From CAWDVH01 sp963805705 (lineage in GTDB: Bacteria > Actinomycetota > Actinomycetes > Streptosporangiales > Streptosporangiaceae), in the NCBI GenBank assembly GCA_963805705.1, contig CAWDVH010000004.1, forward strand, positions 744,001 to 808,000: DNA of 64,000 bases, in the 5' to 3' direction. Below are positions 35,863 to 43,897 of the stretch, in pieces (positions within the stretch are counted from its first letter, which is position 1; every line of letters starts with the position of its first letter). The notes under the pieces were generated by a model. It saw only the letters and a list, made by a program, of their open reading frames with translations, ran no database searches and had not been told where the DNA came from. The translations under genes and the position numbers were made by a program.

Positions 35863-36984
35863 CTAGCCGCGCGGGACCAGGGCACCGGTCCGGACCGCCT
35901 CCGCGGCCAGGACGCCGAAGAGGTAGAAGTAGGCCGATTCCTCATCGTCGAAATGACGCACCTCATGCCGGGCACCGGCGGCGGCGTTGAACACCTCGAA
36001 CCCGGCCTCGGTCGGCAGCAGGCACATCGCCCCGTCGATCTCGGCGCCGATGGCATAGGAGGCGGCCGGGATGGCGGCCAGATTCGCGAGTTCGGAGAAG
36101 ATTCCCGCCGTGGCCGGCCGCGCCCGCCTGCGGCGGGCCACGGGCATGGCGGGCAGCGGATCCTGGATCAGCCGATCCTGAGCCGGCGGCTGCTGGGATG
36201 AGGGGGCCAGCTGACGAGACGCGGCCGAGGTCGCGCGCAGCGCCGCCGCTTCCAGCGGCAGCGGGGGCTCCTCGTATGCCGGCAGAGCCACGCCAGGGCG
36301 GCCCTGGTGGCCAGCTGGCGTAGCCCCGAAGGGCGCTGGCGATGGCCGGGTGTCAGTGGCCGGGGGCGGCACGGGACCGGACCGCGGCGGCGGGATGCGG
36401 CTGGGGACGGCCATCGCGGGGTCCAGGACGGGATCCGCCGTTGCGGTGCCGAGGCCGGGAGGTGCCATCGGCGGGCTGAAGCCCGGAGCCGGCGCAGCCG
36501 GCATGAAGCCGGCGGGCATGCGGGAGACGAGGGCGGCGGGGGGAGTGGTGCCGGACGTCAGGGCCGGGGACGGTGGTGGCGCCCCGCCGCCGGGGCGATA
36601 CGGGTAGTCGGTGCGCTCCTCGACAATGTCGTGCACCTCATCGTGCGGCGTGATCAGCTCGAAAACACCGCGGTCCACCTGCCAGTAGCCGAGCTTCTCG
36701 GCCTGGTAGGCATCATGGCCAAGAAAGGCGATATGCAGCCGGTCGCCCAGGTCATCGAGGATGATGCAGGGCTCGCCGCGGAACGTGCCCGTCGGGCGGG
36801 ACTGCCACAGGGCCTGGACCTCGTTCAGGTGCAGCTGCTTGCGCCAGTGGCCGGTAGCCGGCTCGAATCCGAGGTCCTCAGGGGGCGGGCAGGCCGCGAA
36901 CAAGACGACGTCAGCCTCGGCGGGCCCGATGCCCGCTTCATATGGCTGTCCCTGGTAGGTCGCCATGAGCCGATAACGCATCAT
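35863..36984 (-). CDS. Conserved actinobacterial protein of unknown function, proline-rich linker
   Basis: A 373-residue protein in three parts: an N-terminal domain (1-127) with FAACPPPEDLGFEPATGHWRK, ILDDLGDRLHIAFLGHDAYQAEKLGYWQVDRGVFEL and EERTDYPY; a Pro/Ala-rich disordered linker (about 130-290); and a compact C-terminal domain (about 293-373). It begins next to the stop of the gene upstream (TGA then ATG), so the two form one unit. No signal peptide or membrane segment. I recall similar N-terminal domains as hypothetical proteins in Streptomyces, sometimes beside polymorphic-toxin-related genes; that link is memory-based and weak. Confidence 0.75.
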   Translation of the reverse strand: MMRYRLMATYQGQPYEAGIGPAEADVVLFAACPPPEDLGFEPATGHWRKQLHLNEVQALWQSRPTGTFRGEPCIILDDLGDRLHIAFLGHDAYQAEKLGYWQVDRGVFELITPHDEVHDIVEERTDYPYRPGGGAPPPSPALTSGTTPPAALVSRMPAGFMPAAPAPGFSPPMAPPGLGTATADPVLDPAMAVPSRIPPPRSGPVPPPATDTRPSPAPFGATPAGHQGRPGVALPAYEEPPLPLEAAALRATSAASRQLAPSSQQPPAQDRLIQDPLPAMPVARRRRARPATAGIFSELANLAAIPAASYAIGAEIDGAMCLLPTEAGFEVFNAAAGARHEVRHFDDEESAYFYLFGVLAAEAVRTGALVPRG

Positions 36985-37506
36985 TCAGATCCCCTCGGCC
37001 GGGCGCAGCCAGGCCTGCCCGTCGTAACGGGCGATGAACTCAGCCTGGCCAGGGCTGATCCGGTACATCTCGGTCCCCACCGGGACCGGTATCGGATCAG
37101 TGTAGAACTCGGGGATGGCACGAGCCGGGGAAGAGGTGTAACCGGTCCCGGTGAACGGCGGCTTTCCCGACCAGTCGCCCCCCAGCTCGGCCGAGTACGG
37201 CACCTGGTAGGACTGGGTGGCGACCGCGTTCCAGCGCACGATGTAGATCTCGGGCATGTCCGCGCTGAACTCCGAGCCCTCATAGCCGAGATCCAGGGCC
37301 TCATAAAATTCAGCCGGGGTCGCAAAGGAGGTCTCCTTGGCCAGATACACGAATCCGGCGATGACCGAGCGGCGGCCCGTCAGGTAGGGCTCGACCAGGC
37401 GCGGCGGGATCACCTTCTGCATCAGCGTTCCCGGCTCGATGGCCGTGGGCGGCTTGCCAACCTCCCGCACGGACTCCCCTGTAGTCAGACCTTGCTGCGG
37501 TGCCAA
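36985..37506 (-). CDS. Conserved protein of unknown function, first gene of a two-gene cassette
   Basis: A 173-residue soluble protein. Segments PRLVEPYLTGRRSVIAGFVY, EFYEALDLGYEGSEFSADMPEIYIVRW and IPEFYTDPIPVPVGTEMYRI look conserved and structured, rich in aromatic and beta-forming residues. It starts at TTG 37506 with GAGAG upstream; GTG 37470 or ATG 37422 are alternatives. It is followed without gap by the linker protein. A catalytic role cannot be assigned. The pair resembles a toxin/partner layout in size and order only. Confidence 0.7.
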   Translation of the reverse strand: MAPQQGLTTGESVREVGKPPTAIEPGTLMQKVIPPRLVEPYLTGRRSVIAGFVYLAKETSFATPAEFYEALDLGYEGSEFSADMPEIYIVRWNAVATQSYQVPYSAELGGDWSGKPPFTGTGYTSSPARAIPEFYTDPIPVPVGTEMYRISPGQAEFIARYDGQAWLRPAEGI

Positions 37507-37639
37507 GAGACTCTCATATCCCGAAAATACGTCATCAACTGGTTCTGCGCGCTGCCAGTTCTGCTGACCTGCTCATATCGAGCGCAAGGCTACCGCCGTC
37601 GGCCCCGTGGTGCTGGGCCAGCCGGCCCGCAGGCGCAAC

Positions 37640-37645
37640 TAGAGT
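37640..37645 (+). promoter_or_regulatory. -10 element of a probable leaderless promoter (SseB-like gene)
   Basis: TAGAGT fits TANNNT and ends six bases before the GTG at 37652; no ribosome site is present. Confidence 0.42.
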
Positions 37646-37651
37646 TGGCCC

Positions 37652-38437
37652 GTGTCTGAGCTGAGCGGTGGGGGGAGTCGGTTCCGCAGTGATGATGGCT
37701 CGGCCGACCCTCAGGTAGCCGCGGCGCTCGCGGCGTTCGCAGCGGGCCGCGGCGGCGAGCACGCAGCGCTGACGGCGCTGGCGGACTCGCGGCTGCTGGT
37801 CCCGGTGCTGGCCGCGCTGACCACGGCAACCGCCCAGCCCGCGGGGCACCAGGACGCCACGGGGCGGCAGGACGCCACGGGGCGGCAGGACGCCGGGGCG
37901 CAGAAGGCCAGCGACATGGCCCTTCCGACTCTGGTCGGAGCTGACGGCAGGCATGCGGTTCCGGCCTTCACCAGCCTGGCCGCGCTCACGCGATGGCAGG
38001 CCGCCGCGCGGCCGGTGCCGACGGAGGCTGGCCTGGTCTGGCGCGCGGCCGTGGCCGAGTCGTGCGCCGTCGTGATCGACATCGCCGGGCCTGTCCCGCT
38101 GGCGGTCGAGGGTGCGCGGCTCACGGCACTCGCGCGCGGCCAGGCGCCCCCCCGGCCGCACGAGGATGCGGACATCCTGCTCGCGGTCGGGGCGGCCGTA
38201 GCGGAGCACGCCAGCGGCGCGAGATTCAGCGTCGCCCCCGCCGATGCCGCTGACGCCGCCGATGCTGCCAGCGACCTGACGATCCGGCTGACGAGCCCGG
38301 CCGGGCCCGACAGCGCCAGCGCCGCCGAGCTGGCCGGCCTGATCGGGGCGGCGGTAATGACGAGGCTCGGCGGCCGCCTGCGCCGCGGCGTGGCCATCGT
38401 CGTCAGCCCGGCCGCGGATGACAGGATCGGCCGATGA
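37652..38437 (+). CDS. SseB-family protein
   Basis: A 261-residue protein whose first 140 residues resemble the SseB N-terminal domain (AALAAFAAGRGGEHAALTALADSRLLVPVLA, then ALPTLVGADGRHAVPAFTSLAALTRW). An in-frame repeat HQDATGRQDATGRQDAG sits at about 67-83. SseB-like proteins are common just before aroC in actinobacteria; no enzymatic role is known. The gene ends 25 bases before aroC and probably leads the aro operon. Confidence 0.8.
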   Translation: MSELSGGGSRFRSDDGSADPQVAAALAAFAAGRGGEHAALTALADSRLLVPVLAALTTATAQPAGHQDATGRQDATGRQDAGAQKASDMALPTLVGADGRHAVPAFTSLAALTRWQAAARPVPTEAGLVWRAAVAESCAVVIDIAGPVPLAVEGARLTALARGQAPPRPHEDADILLAVGAAVAEHASGARFSVAPADAADAADAASDLTIRLTSPAGPDSASAAELAGLIGAAVMTRLGGRLRRGVAIVVSPAADDRIGR

Positions 38438-38462
38438 CCACCGGCCGGGAAGGATCGGCAGG

Positions 38463-39641
38463 ATGCTGCGCTGGCTGACGGCCGGAGAGTCACACGGGCG
38501 TGCCCTCGTGGCGATCTGCGAGGGAATGCCGGCCGGGGTGGAGATCACCACGGCCGACCTGGCCGCCGCCCTGACCCGCAGGCGCGCCGGATACGGGCGC
38601 GGCGCGCGGATGAAGTTCGAGCAGGACGAGGCCGAGATCACCGGCGGGGTCCGGCACGGGCGCACGCTCGGCGGCCCGGTGGCCATCCGGGTGGCCAATA
38701 CCGAGTGGCCCAAGTGGGAGACCGTGATGTCCGCGGATCCGGTGGACGCGCAGATCCTGGCCGAGCAGGCCAGGAATGCTCCGCTGACTCGGCCCCGGCC
38801 GGGCCACGCGGACCTGGCCGGCATGCAGAAATACGGTCACGACGATGCGCGGGCCGTGCTGGAGCGGGCCAGCGCGCGGGAGACCGCGGCGCGGGTGGCG
38901 CTCGGCGAGCTGGCCCGGCGTTTCCTGGGCCAGGCGCTCGGCGCGCAGATCGTCAGCCACGTGGTCGCCATCGGCACGGTCTGCGCTCCCGACGGCGTCG
39001 TGCCGGGGCCGCAGGACGCCGCACGGGTGGACGATGACCCGGTCCGGTGCCTGGATCAGACGGCCAGCGCGGCCATGCAGGCGGAAATTGACCAGGCCCG
39101 AAAGGACGGGGATACCCTCGGCGGCGTGGTCGAGGTAGCCGTCTACGGGCTGCCCCCCGGCCTGGGCAGCCACGTGCACTGGGACCGGCGGCTGGACGGC
39201 CGGCTGGCCGGGGCCATGATGAGCATCCAGGCGATCAAGGGCGTCGAGATCGGCGACGGGTTCACCACGGCGCGCCGGCGCGGCTCGCAGGCCCATGACG
39301 AGATGGAAGGCACGCGTGACGGCATCCGCAGGCGGACCAACCGGGCGGGCGGGATCGAGGGCGGGATGAGCACCGGCGAGCCGCTCAGGGTGCGGGCGGC
39401 GATGAAGCCGATCTCCACCGTGCCACGAGCCCTGGACACGGTCGACGTGCGGACCGGCGAGCCCGCCAAGGCCATTAACCAGCGCAGCGACGTTACTGCC
39501 GTCCCGGCCGCGGGCGTGGTGGCCGAGGCCATGGCCGCCCTGGTGCTGGCCGATGCGGCGATCGAGAAGTTCGGCGGCGACTCGGTCGAGGAGACCCGGC
39601 GTAACCTGCGCGGCTACCTGGAGACGCTGGCGATCTCCTGA
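38463..39641 (+). CDS. aroC: Chorismate synthase
   Basis: Chorismate synthase makes chorismate from EPSP, the last step of the shikimate pathway, and needs reduced FMN. From ATG 38463 the protein has 392 residues: MLRWLTAGESHG at the start, RRRAGYGRGARMKFEQDEAEITGG, the signature SARETAARVALGELARRFL, and the C-terminal RSDVTAVPAAGVVAEAMAALVLA. It opens the cluster aroC-aroK-aroB-aroQ. It follows the SseB gene by 25 bases. FMN supply connects it loosely with the riboflavin operon. Confidence 0.97.
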   Translation: MLRWLTAGESHGRALVAICEGMPAGVEITTADLAAALTRRRAGYGRGARMKFEQDEAEITGGVRHGRTLGGPVAIRVANTEWPKWETVMSADPVDAQILAEQARNAPLTRPRPGHADLAGMQKYGHDDARAVLERASARETAARVALGELARRFLGQALGAQIVSHVVAIGTVCAPDGVVPGPQDAARVDDDPVRCLDQTASAAMQAEIDQARKDGDTLGGVVEVAVYGLPPGLGSHVHWDRRLDGRLAGAMMSIQAIKGVEIGDGFTTARRRGSQAHDEMEGTRDGIRRRTNRAGGIEGGMSTGEPLRVRAAMKPISTVPRALDTVDVRTGEPAKAINQRSDVTAVPAAGVVAEAMAALVLADAAIEKFGGDSVEETRRNLRGYLETLAIS

Positions 39642-39705
39642 GCGCCGCGCCCGCGCCGTCCGCCCGCGCCGCCTCGCCTGCGCCCGCCGGTCCCGGCGGT
39701 AGGGT

Positions 39706-40263
39706 GTGGCGTTGTGGAATGGCCTGGGCGTGAGTAGGGCGGCGGCGATCCTGATCGGGCCGCCGGGAGCCGGCAAGTCGACGGTCGGCGCGCTGCTGGC
39801 CGAGCGCCTGGCGGTCGGCTTCCTGGACACCGACGCCAGCGTCGAGGCCGCCGCAGGCAAGCCGGTCAGCGAGATCTTCGTCGAGGACGGCGAGGAGGCG
39901 TTCCGCGTGCTGGAGCGCGCGGCGGTGGCGGCCGCGATCGGCGGTCACGACGGGGTGATCAGCGTGGGCGGCGGCGCGGTGCTGGATCAGAGCACCCAGG
40001 CCCTGCTAGCCGGCCAGAGCGTCGTCTACCTGGAGACCGGCTTCGCCGCGGCGGCCAAGCGGGTCGGCCTGGACGTGCCACGGCCGCTGCTGCTCGGGAA
40101 CCCGCGCGCCCAGCTCAAGGCCCTGCTGGAGCAGCGGCTGCCGGTCTACCAGCGGCTCGCCTGGATCACTGTGGCCACCGACAGCAGAACCCCCGAGCAG
40201 GTCACCGACGAGATCGCCGCCCGGATCCCGGCCGCCAGGGACAGCTCGGGACCGGCCCGGTGA
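39706..40263 (+). CDS. aroK: Shikimate kinase
   Basis: A 185-residue kinase phosphorylating shikimate with ATP. Walker A is GPPGAGKST; shikimate-binding residues are in DTDASVEAAAGKPVSEIF; VISVGGGAVL is the conserved glycine-rich strand; and the LID region holds RPLLLGNPRAQLKALLEQRLPVY. Start choice is uncertain: GTG 39706 and GTG 39730 are both in frame, and neither has a strong ribosome site. The cluster continues with a small ORF and aroB. Confidence 0.95.
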   Translation: MALWNGLGVSRAAAILIGPPGAGKSTVGALLAERLAVGFLDTDASVEAAAGKPVSEIFVEDGEEAFRVLERAAVAAAIGGHDGVISVGGGAVLDQSTQALLAGQSVVYLETGFAAAAKRVGLDVPRPLLLGNPRAQLKALLEQRLPVYQRLAWITVATDSRTPEQVTDEIAARIPAARDSSGPAR

Positions 40264-40265
40264 CC

Positions 40266-40331
40266 ATGACCGCGAAACGGGATGCCCCCGGCCGGCCTGC
40301 ACGTCCGCAGCGCCAGGGACCGCCGCAGTGA
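40266..40331 (+). CDS. Candidate 21-residue ORF coupling aroK and aroB
   Basis: An ATG two bases after the aroK stop opens a 21-codon frame (MTAKRDAPGRPARPQRQGPPQ) whose TGA overlaps the aroB GTG start as GTGA. It neatly bridges the 64-base gap between the genes. Arg/Pro-rich composition and no clear ribosome site leave two options: a coupling ORF carried by reinitiation, or chance. No function can be suggested. Confidence 0.3.
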   Translation: MTAKRDAPGRPARPQRQGPPQ

Positions 40332-41407
40332 CCGCGGCGGCCACCAGGATCGGCGTCGGCGGCGAGCAGCCTTACGAGGTGGTCGTGGGCACGGGCATCC
40401 TCGGCGAGCTGCCGGGCCTGGTCGGCCAGCGCGCGGCCTCGGTGGTGGTCATCCACGCCAGCGGCCTGAGCCACGTCGCCCGGCCCGCGTGCGAGGAGCT
40501 GGCGGCCGCCGGGTACCTCGTGCACGCCGAGGAGATTCCCGACGGCGAGGCGGCCAAGGACATCGGCGTGGCCGCGGGACTGTGGTCGCGGCTGGCAGTA
40601 CACCGGACCTCCCGTTTCGATGTAATTGCGGGAGTCGGCGGCGGGGCAGTGACCGATCTTGCCGGTTTTGTCGCGGCGACCTGGCTGCGCGGGGTGCGCC
40701 TGGTGCTGGTGCCGACCACCCTGCTGGCCGCCGTGGATGCGGCGATCGGCGGCAAGACGGCGGTGAACATCGCCGCCGGCAAGAACCTGGTCGGCGCGTT
40801 TCACCCGCAGGCCGGCGTGCTGGCCGACCTGGCGGCGCTCGGTTCCCTGCCCGGCCCGCAGTACATCAGCGGGATGGCCGAGGTGATCAAGGCAGGCTTC
40901 ATCGCCGATCCGGCGATCCTCGACCTGATCGAGGCGGATCCCGCCGCCGCCGCCCGCCCCGGCGGAGCGCACGAGCGAGAGCTGGTCGAGCGCGCGGTCC
41001 GGATGAAGGCGGGGGTGGTGGCCGCGGACCTGCGCGAGGCCGGGCCGCGGGAGATGCTCAATTACGGGCACACGCTCGGCCACGCGATCGAGCGGGCCGA
41101 GGGGTTTGCCATCCCGCACGGCCACGCGGTGGCGATCGGCATGATGTTCGCCGCGGCCGTGGCGCGCCTGGCGGGCCGGCTGGATCCGGCCACCGCGGCG
41201 CGGCACGGCGCGATCCTGACCGCCGTGGGACTGCCGACGCGCTACCGGCCCGGCGCCTGGCCGGCGCTGCGCGAGGCGATGGCCGTGGATAAGAAGTCCC
41301 GCGGGGCGCGGCTGCGCCTGGTCGTGCTCGACGGCCTGGCGCGGCCGGCGATACTGGCCGACCCGCCCGAGGACCTGCTGGCCCGCGCGTACGCGGAGGT
41401 GTCCTAA
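40328..41407 (+). CDS. aroB: 3-dehydroquinate synthase
   Basis: A 359-residue NAD- and metal-dependent cyclase converting DAHP to 3-dehydroquinate. The NAD site includes AGVGGGAVTDLAGFVAATWLRGV; the substrate loop is AAIGGKTAVNIAAGKNLVGAF; metal ligands lie in EVIKAGFI (Glu), NYGHTLGHAIE (His) and IPHGHAVAIGM (His). It is in the aro cluster between aroK and aroQ. The GTG start may depend on the small ORF that overlaps it. Confidence 0.97.
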   Translation: MTAAATRIGVGGEQPYEVVVGTGILGELPGLVGQRAASVVVIHASGLSHVARPACEELAAAGYLVHAEEIPDGEAAKDIGVAAGLWSRLAVHRTSRFDVIAGVGGGAVTDLAGFVAATWLRGVRLVLVPTTLLAAVDAAIGGKTAVNIAAGKNLVGAFHPQAGVLADLAALGSLPGPQYISGMAEVIKAGFIADPAILDLIEADPAAAARPGGAHERELVERAVRMKAGVVAADLREAGPREMLNYGHTLGHAIERAEGFAIPHGHAVAIGMMFAAAVARLAGRLDPATAARHGAILTAVGLPTRYRPGAWPALREAMAVDKKSRGARLRLVVLDGLARPAILADPPEDLLARAYAEVS

Positions 41408-41410
41408 ACG

Positions 41411-41851
41411 ATGCGGACCGTGCTGGTGCTGAACGGGCCGAACCTCCAGCGGCTGGGCTCCCGGCAGCCGGAGGTGTACGGCTCGGCCACGCTGGCTGAC
41501 CTGGCCAGCGCGTGCGCGGCGGCCGGGCAGGACCTGGGGCTGCGCGTGGATGTACGGCAGACCGACGACGAGGCGGAGCTGATCGGCTGGGTGCACGAGG
41601 CGGTCGACGGGCGGCTGCCGATCGTCCTCAACCCCGCGGCCTTCACCCACTATTCCTACGCGCTGGCCGACGCCCTGGCCATGCGGACTGCCCCGCTGGT
41701 CGAGGTGCACCTGTCCAACCCGGCGGCGCGGGAGGCATTCCGGCACACCTCGGTGGTGGCGGGCATCGCCGACGGGACGGTGGCCGGCTTCGGGCTGCTG
41801 TCCTACCAGCTCGCGCTGCGGGCGATCGCGGCGCTGGTCGCCGCGGGCTGA
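41411..41851 (+). CDS. aroQ: Type II 3-dehydroquinate dehydratase
   Basis: A 146-residue enzyme dehydrating 3-dehydroquinate to dehydroshikimate. LNGPNLQRLGSRQPEVYG holds the catalytic tyrosine; NPAAFTHYSYALADAL is the substrate loop; VEVHLSN carries the catalytic histidine. The substrate loop differs slightly from the usual N-x-G-x-x-T/S-H-T-S pattern (alanine and tyrosine variants). It begins 3 bases after the aroB stop and closes the aro cluster. Confidence 0.95.
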   Translation: MRTVLVLNGPNLQRLGSRQPEVYGSATLADLASACAAAGQDLGLRVDVRQTDDEAELIGWVHEAVDGRLPIVLNPAAFTHYSYALADALAMRTAPLVEVHLSNPAAREAFRHTSVVAGIADGTVAGFGLLSYQLALRAIAALVAAG

Positions 41852-41872
41852 CCGGGCGACGCCCGCGGCGGC

Positions 41873-41878
41873 TACTGT
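41873..41878 (+). promoter_or_regulatory. -10 element of a probable leaderless promoter (LLM gene)
   Basis: TACTGT fits TANNNT and ends six bases before ATG 41885, with no ribosome site. It gives the LLM gene its own promoter just after aroQ. Confidence 0.45.
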
Positions 41879-41884
41879 GATCTC

Positions 41885-42929
41885 ATGCGCATCGGGATGT
41901 CCCTGAACTATGCGGGTGGTTTCGCTGAGACCGCGGCCGCACTGGCCGACTACGAGAAGGCCGGGCTCGACATCGTCTTCGTGCCCGAGGCTTACAGCTA
42001 CGACGCGGTCAGCCAGCTCGGCTACCTCGCGGCCAAGACGGACCGGATGCAGCTCGCCTCCGGCATCCTGCAGCTGTACTCCCGGACCCCGACGCTGACC
42101 GCGATGACGGCCGCGGGCCTTGACTACGTCTCGAACGGCCGGTTCGTGCTCGGGATCGGCGCGTCCGGGCCGCAGGTGATCGAGGGCTGGCAAGGGGTTC
42201 CCTATGACGCCCCGGTCGGCCGGACCCGCGAGATCATCGAGATCTGCCGCCAGGTATGGCGGCGCGAGCGCCTGGAGTATGCGGGCAAGTACTACACGAT
42301 CCCGCTGCCGGCCGATCAGGGGACGGGCCTGGGCAAGCCCCTCAAGCTGATTAATCACCCCGTCAGGGACCGGATCCCGATCGTGGTGGCCGCGATCGGC
42401 CCGAAGAACGTGGAGCTGGCGGCCGAGCTCGCCGAGGGCTGGGAGCCGATCTTCTACCTGCCGGAGAAGGCGGCGGACGTCTGGGGAGCCCCGCTGGCCG
42501 CCGGGACAGCCAGGCGGGACCCCGCCCTCGGGCCGCTGGACGTGGTCGCCCAGGCGTCGCTGGCCATCGGCGAGGACGTCACCGGCCTGCTGGAGCTCGG
42601 CGGCGGCCCTGGCCCTGTACATCGGCGGGATGGGGGCCAGGAGCCAGAACTTCTACAACCGGCTCGCGGGCCGGTACGGCTACGAGCAAGAGGCCGCCGC
42701 CATCCAGGATGCCTACCTGGACGGGCGCAAGGACGAGGCGGCAGCGCTGGTGCCGGCCTCGCTGCTGGCGGGGATCTCGCTGGTCGGGCCCCGGTCGCTG
42801 GTCGCCGAGCGGCTGGCCGCGATGGCCTCCTCCGGCGTCACCACCCTCAACGTGACCCCGCTGGCGGGAACGCACGCCGAGCGGGTCGGCCTGATCGAGC
42901 AGATCCGCGACCTGGCCTCCGGATACTGA
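41885..42929 (+). pseudogene. LLM class F420-dependent oxidoreductase, frameshifted
   Basis: A luciferase-like oxidoreductase that reads well from MRIGMSLNYAGGF through GRFVLGIGASGPQVIEGWQGV and IPIVVAAIGPKNVELAAELAEGWEPIFYLPE. At about 42600, after GLLELGG, the frame breaks. It resumes as ALALYIGGMGARSQNFYNRLAGRYGYE and ends with VTTLNVTPLAG at 42929. Removing one G from the GGCGGCGGC run gives a normal 347-residue protein. Sequencing error is likely. It resembles the F420-dependent group annotated in mycobacteria. Substrate unknown. Confidence 0.87.
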
Positions 42930-43067
42930 CCTGGATTCTGGCGGGCCGGGGCGGTCGCACCTCCGGTCCGGATGTGTTACAAAGTGCCTGCGGTATCCCG
43001 GCCGCGAGCGGGAGTCAGGCCGCGTGCCAGCGACAGTCCCGCTGCCCGGGTGACGGAGGTGAGCTAG

Positions 43068-43775
43068 CTGCAGGAGAGCGTCGCCGCTGAGCTCGCCCGC
43101 GAGGTGGGCGAGCTGTTCAGCATTGCCCACGCGTCGCAGGGCCGGTCGCTGCACCGCCTGGTCGTGCTGGCCTCCCGTCAGGTTCAGGCCTGCTCAGGAG
43201 CCACCTCGGCGGTCTGGCAGGACGGCGAGCCCGCGGACATGGCCGCCACCCACCCCGATCTCGCCGAGCTGTTCGAGCTGTCCCGGCATGGCTACAAGAG
43301 CCCGTGGACGGACGCGCTGGCCACCGGCCAGACCGTGGCCTGCCCGGATACCCTCGCCGAGGAGCGCTGGCCCGACTATGCCAGCGCTGCCCTGTGCCGG
43401 GGGGTCAGGTGCTCGGTCACGCTCGTGCACGCGTCCGGGCCGGCGGCGATCACGCTGTCGCTGTTCGGGGCCAGGCCCAGGGTGCTGGATCCGGACAGCA
43501 TCGCGCTGGGCGAGCTCCTGGTCGCCTTCGGCGGGGCGATCATGGGCAATGCGTCGGCCTACGCTGACTCGCAGCGCACCGCTCTCCAGCTGCGCGACGC
43601 CGTGGACTCCAGGATGCTCGTGGATCAGGCCAAGGGAATCTTGATGCACGCCCTGGGGTGCACCGCGCAAGAGGCCTTTGACAAGATGCGGGCGATCTCG
43701 CAGAAGAGCAACGTCAAGGTGGCCGAGGTGGCCAGCAAGATCATCGAGGCGCACCGGTCGCAGGCCCCCGCCTGA
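43068..43775 (+). CDS. GAF and ANTAR domain protein
   Basis: A sensor/RNA-binding regulator: a GAF-like domain (about 15-165) and a C-terminal ANTAR domain (LRDAVDSRMLVDQAKGILMHALGCTAQEAFDKMRAIS), which binds tandem hairpins in mRNA leaders to prevent termination. In frame, the best ribosome site (GGAGGTGA, 43055-43062) stands five bases before CTG 43068. A GTG at 43104 is the first ordinary start, but it would omit 12 residues (LQESVAAELARE) and lacks a good ribosome site. I therefore favour a CTG start, pending comparison with homologues. Confidence 0.8.
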   Translation: MQESVAAELAREVGELFSIAHASQGRSLHRLVVLASRQVQACSGATSAVWQDGEPADMAATHPDLAELFELSRHGYKSPWTDALATGQTVACPDTLAEERWPDYASAALCRGVRCSVTLVHASGPAAITLSLFGARPRVLDPDSIALGELLVAFGGAIMGNASAYADSQRTALQLRDAVDSRMLVDQAKGILMHALGCTAQEAFDKMRAISQKSNVKVAEVASKIIEAHRSQAPA

Positions 43776-43897
43776 GCCTCGGGGCGGGGGCGGGCTGAAC
43801 CTCAGGCGGGTGGCGGGCCGAACCTCGGCCTGCCACCCGCCCGGATCCTGCGGCCTGGCCTCCACCGCTGGGTGGCTCAGGCCCGCCCGCTGGAGTC

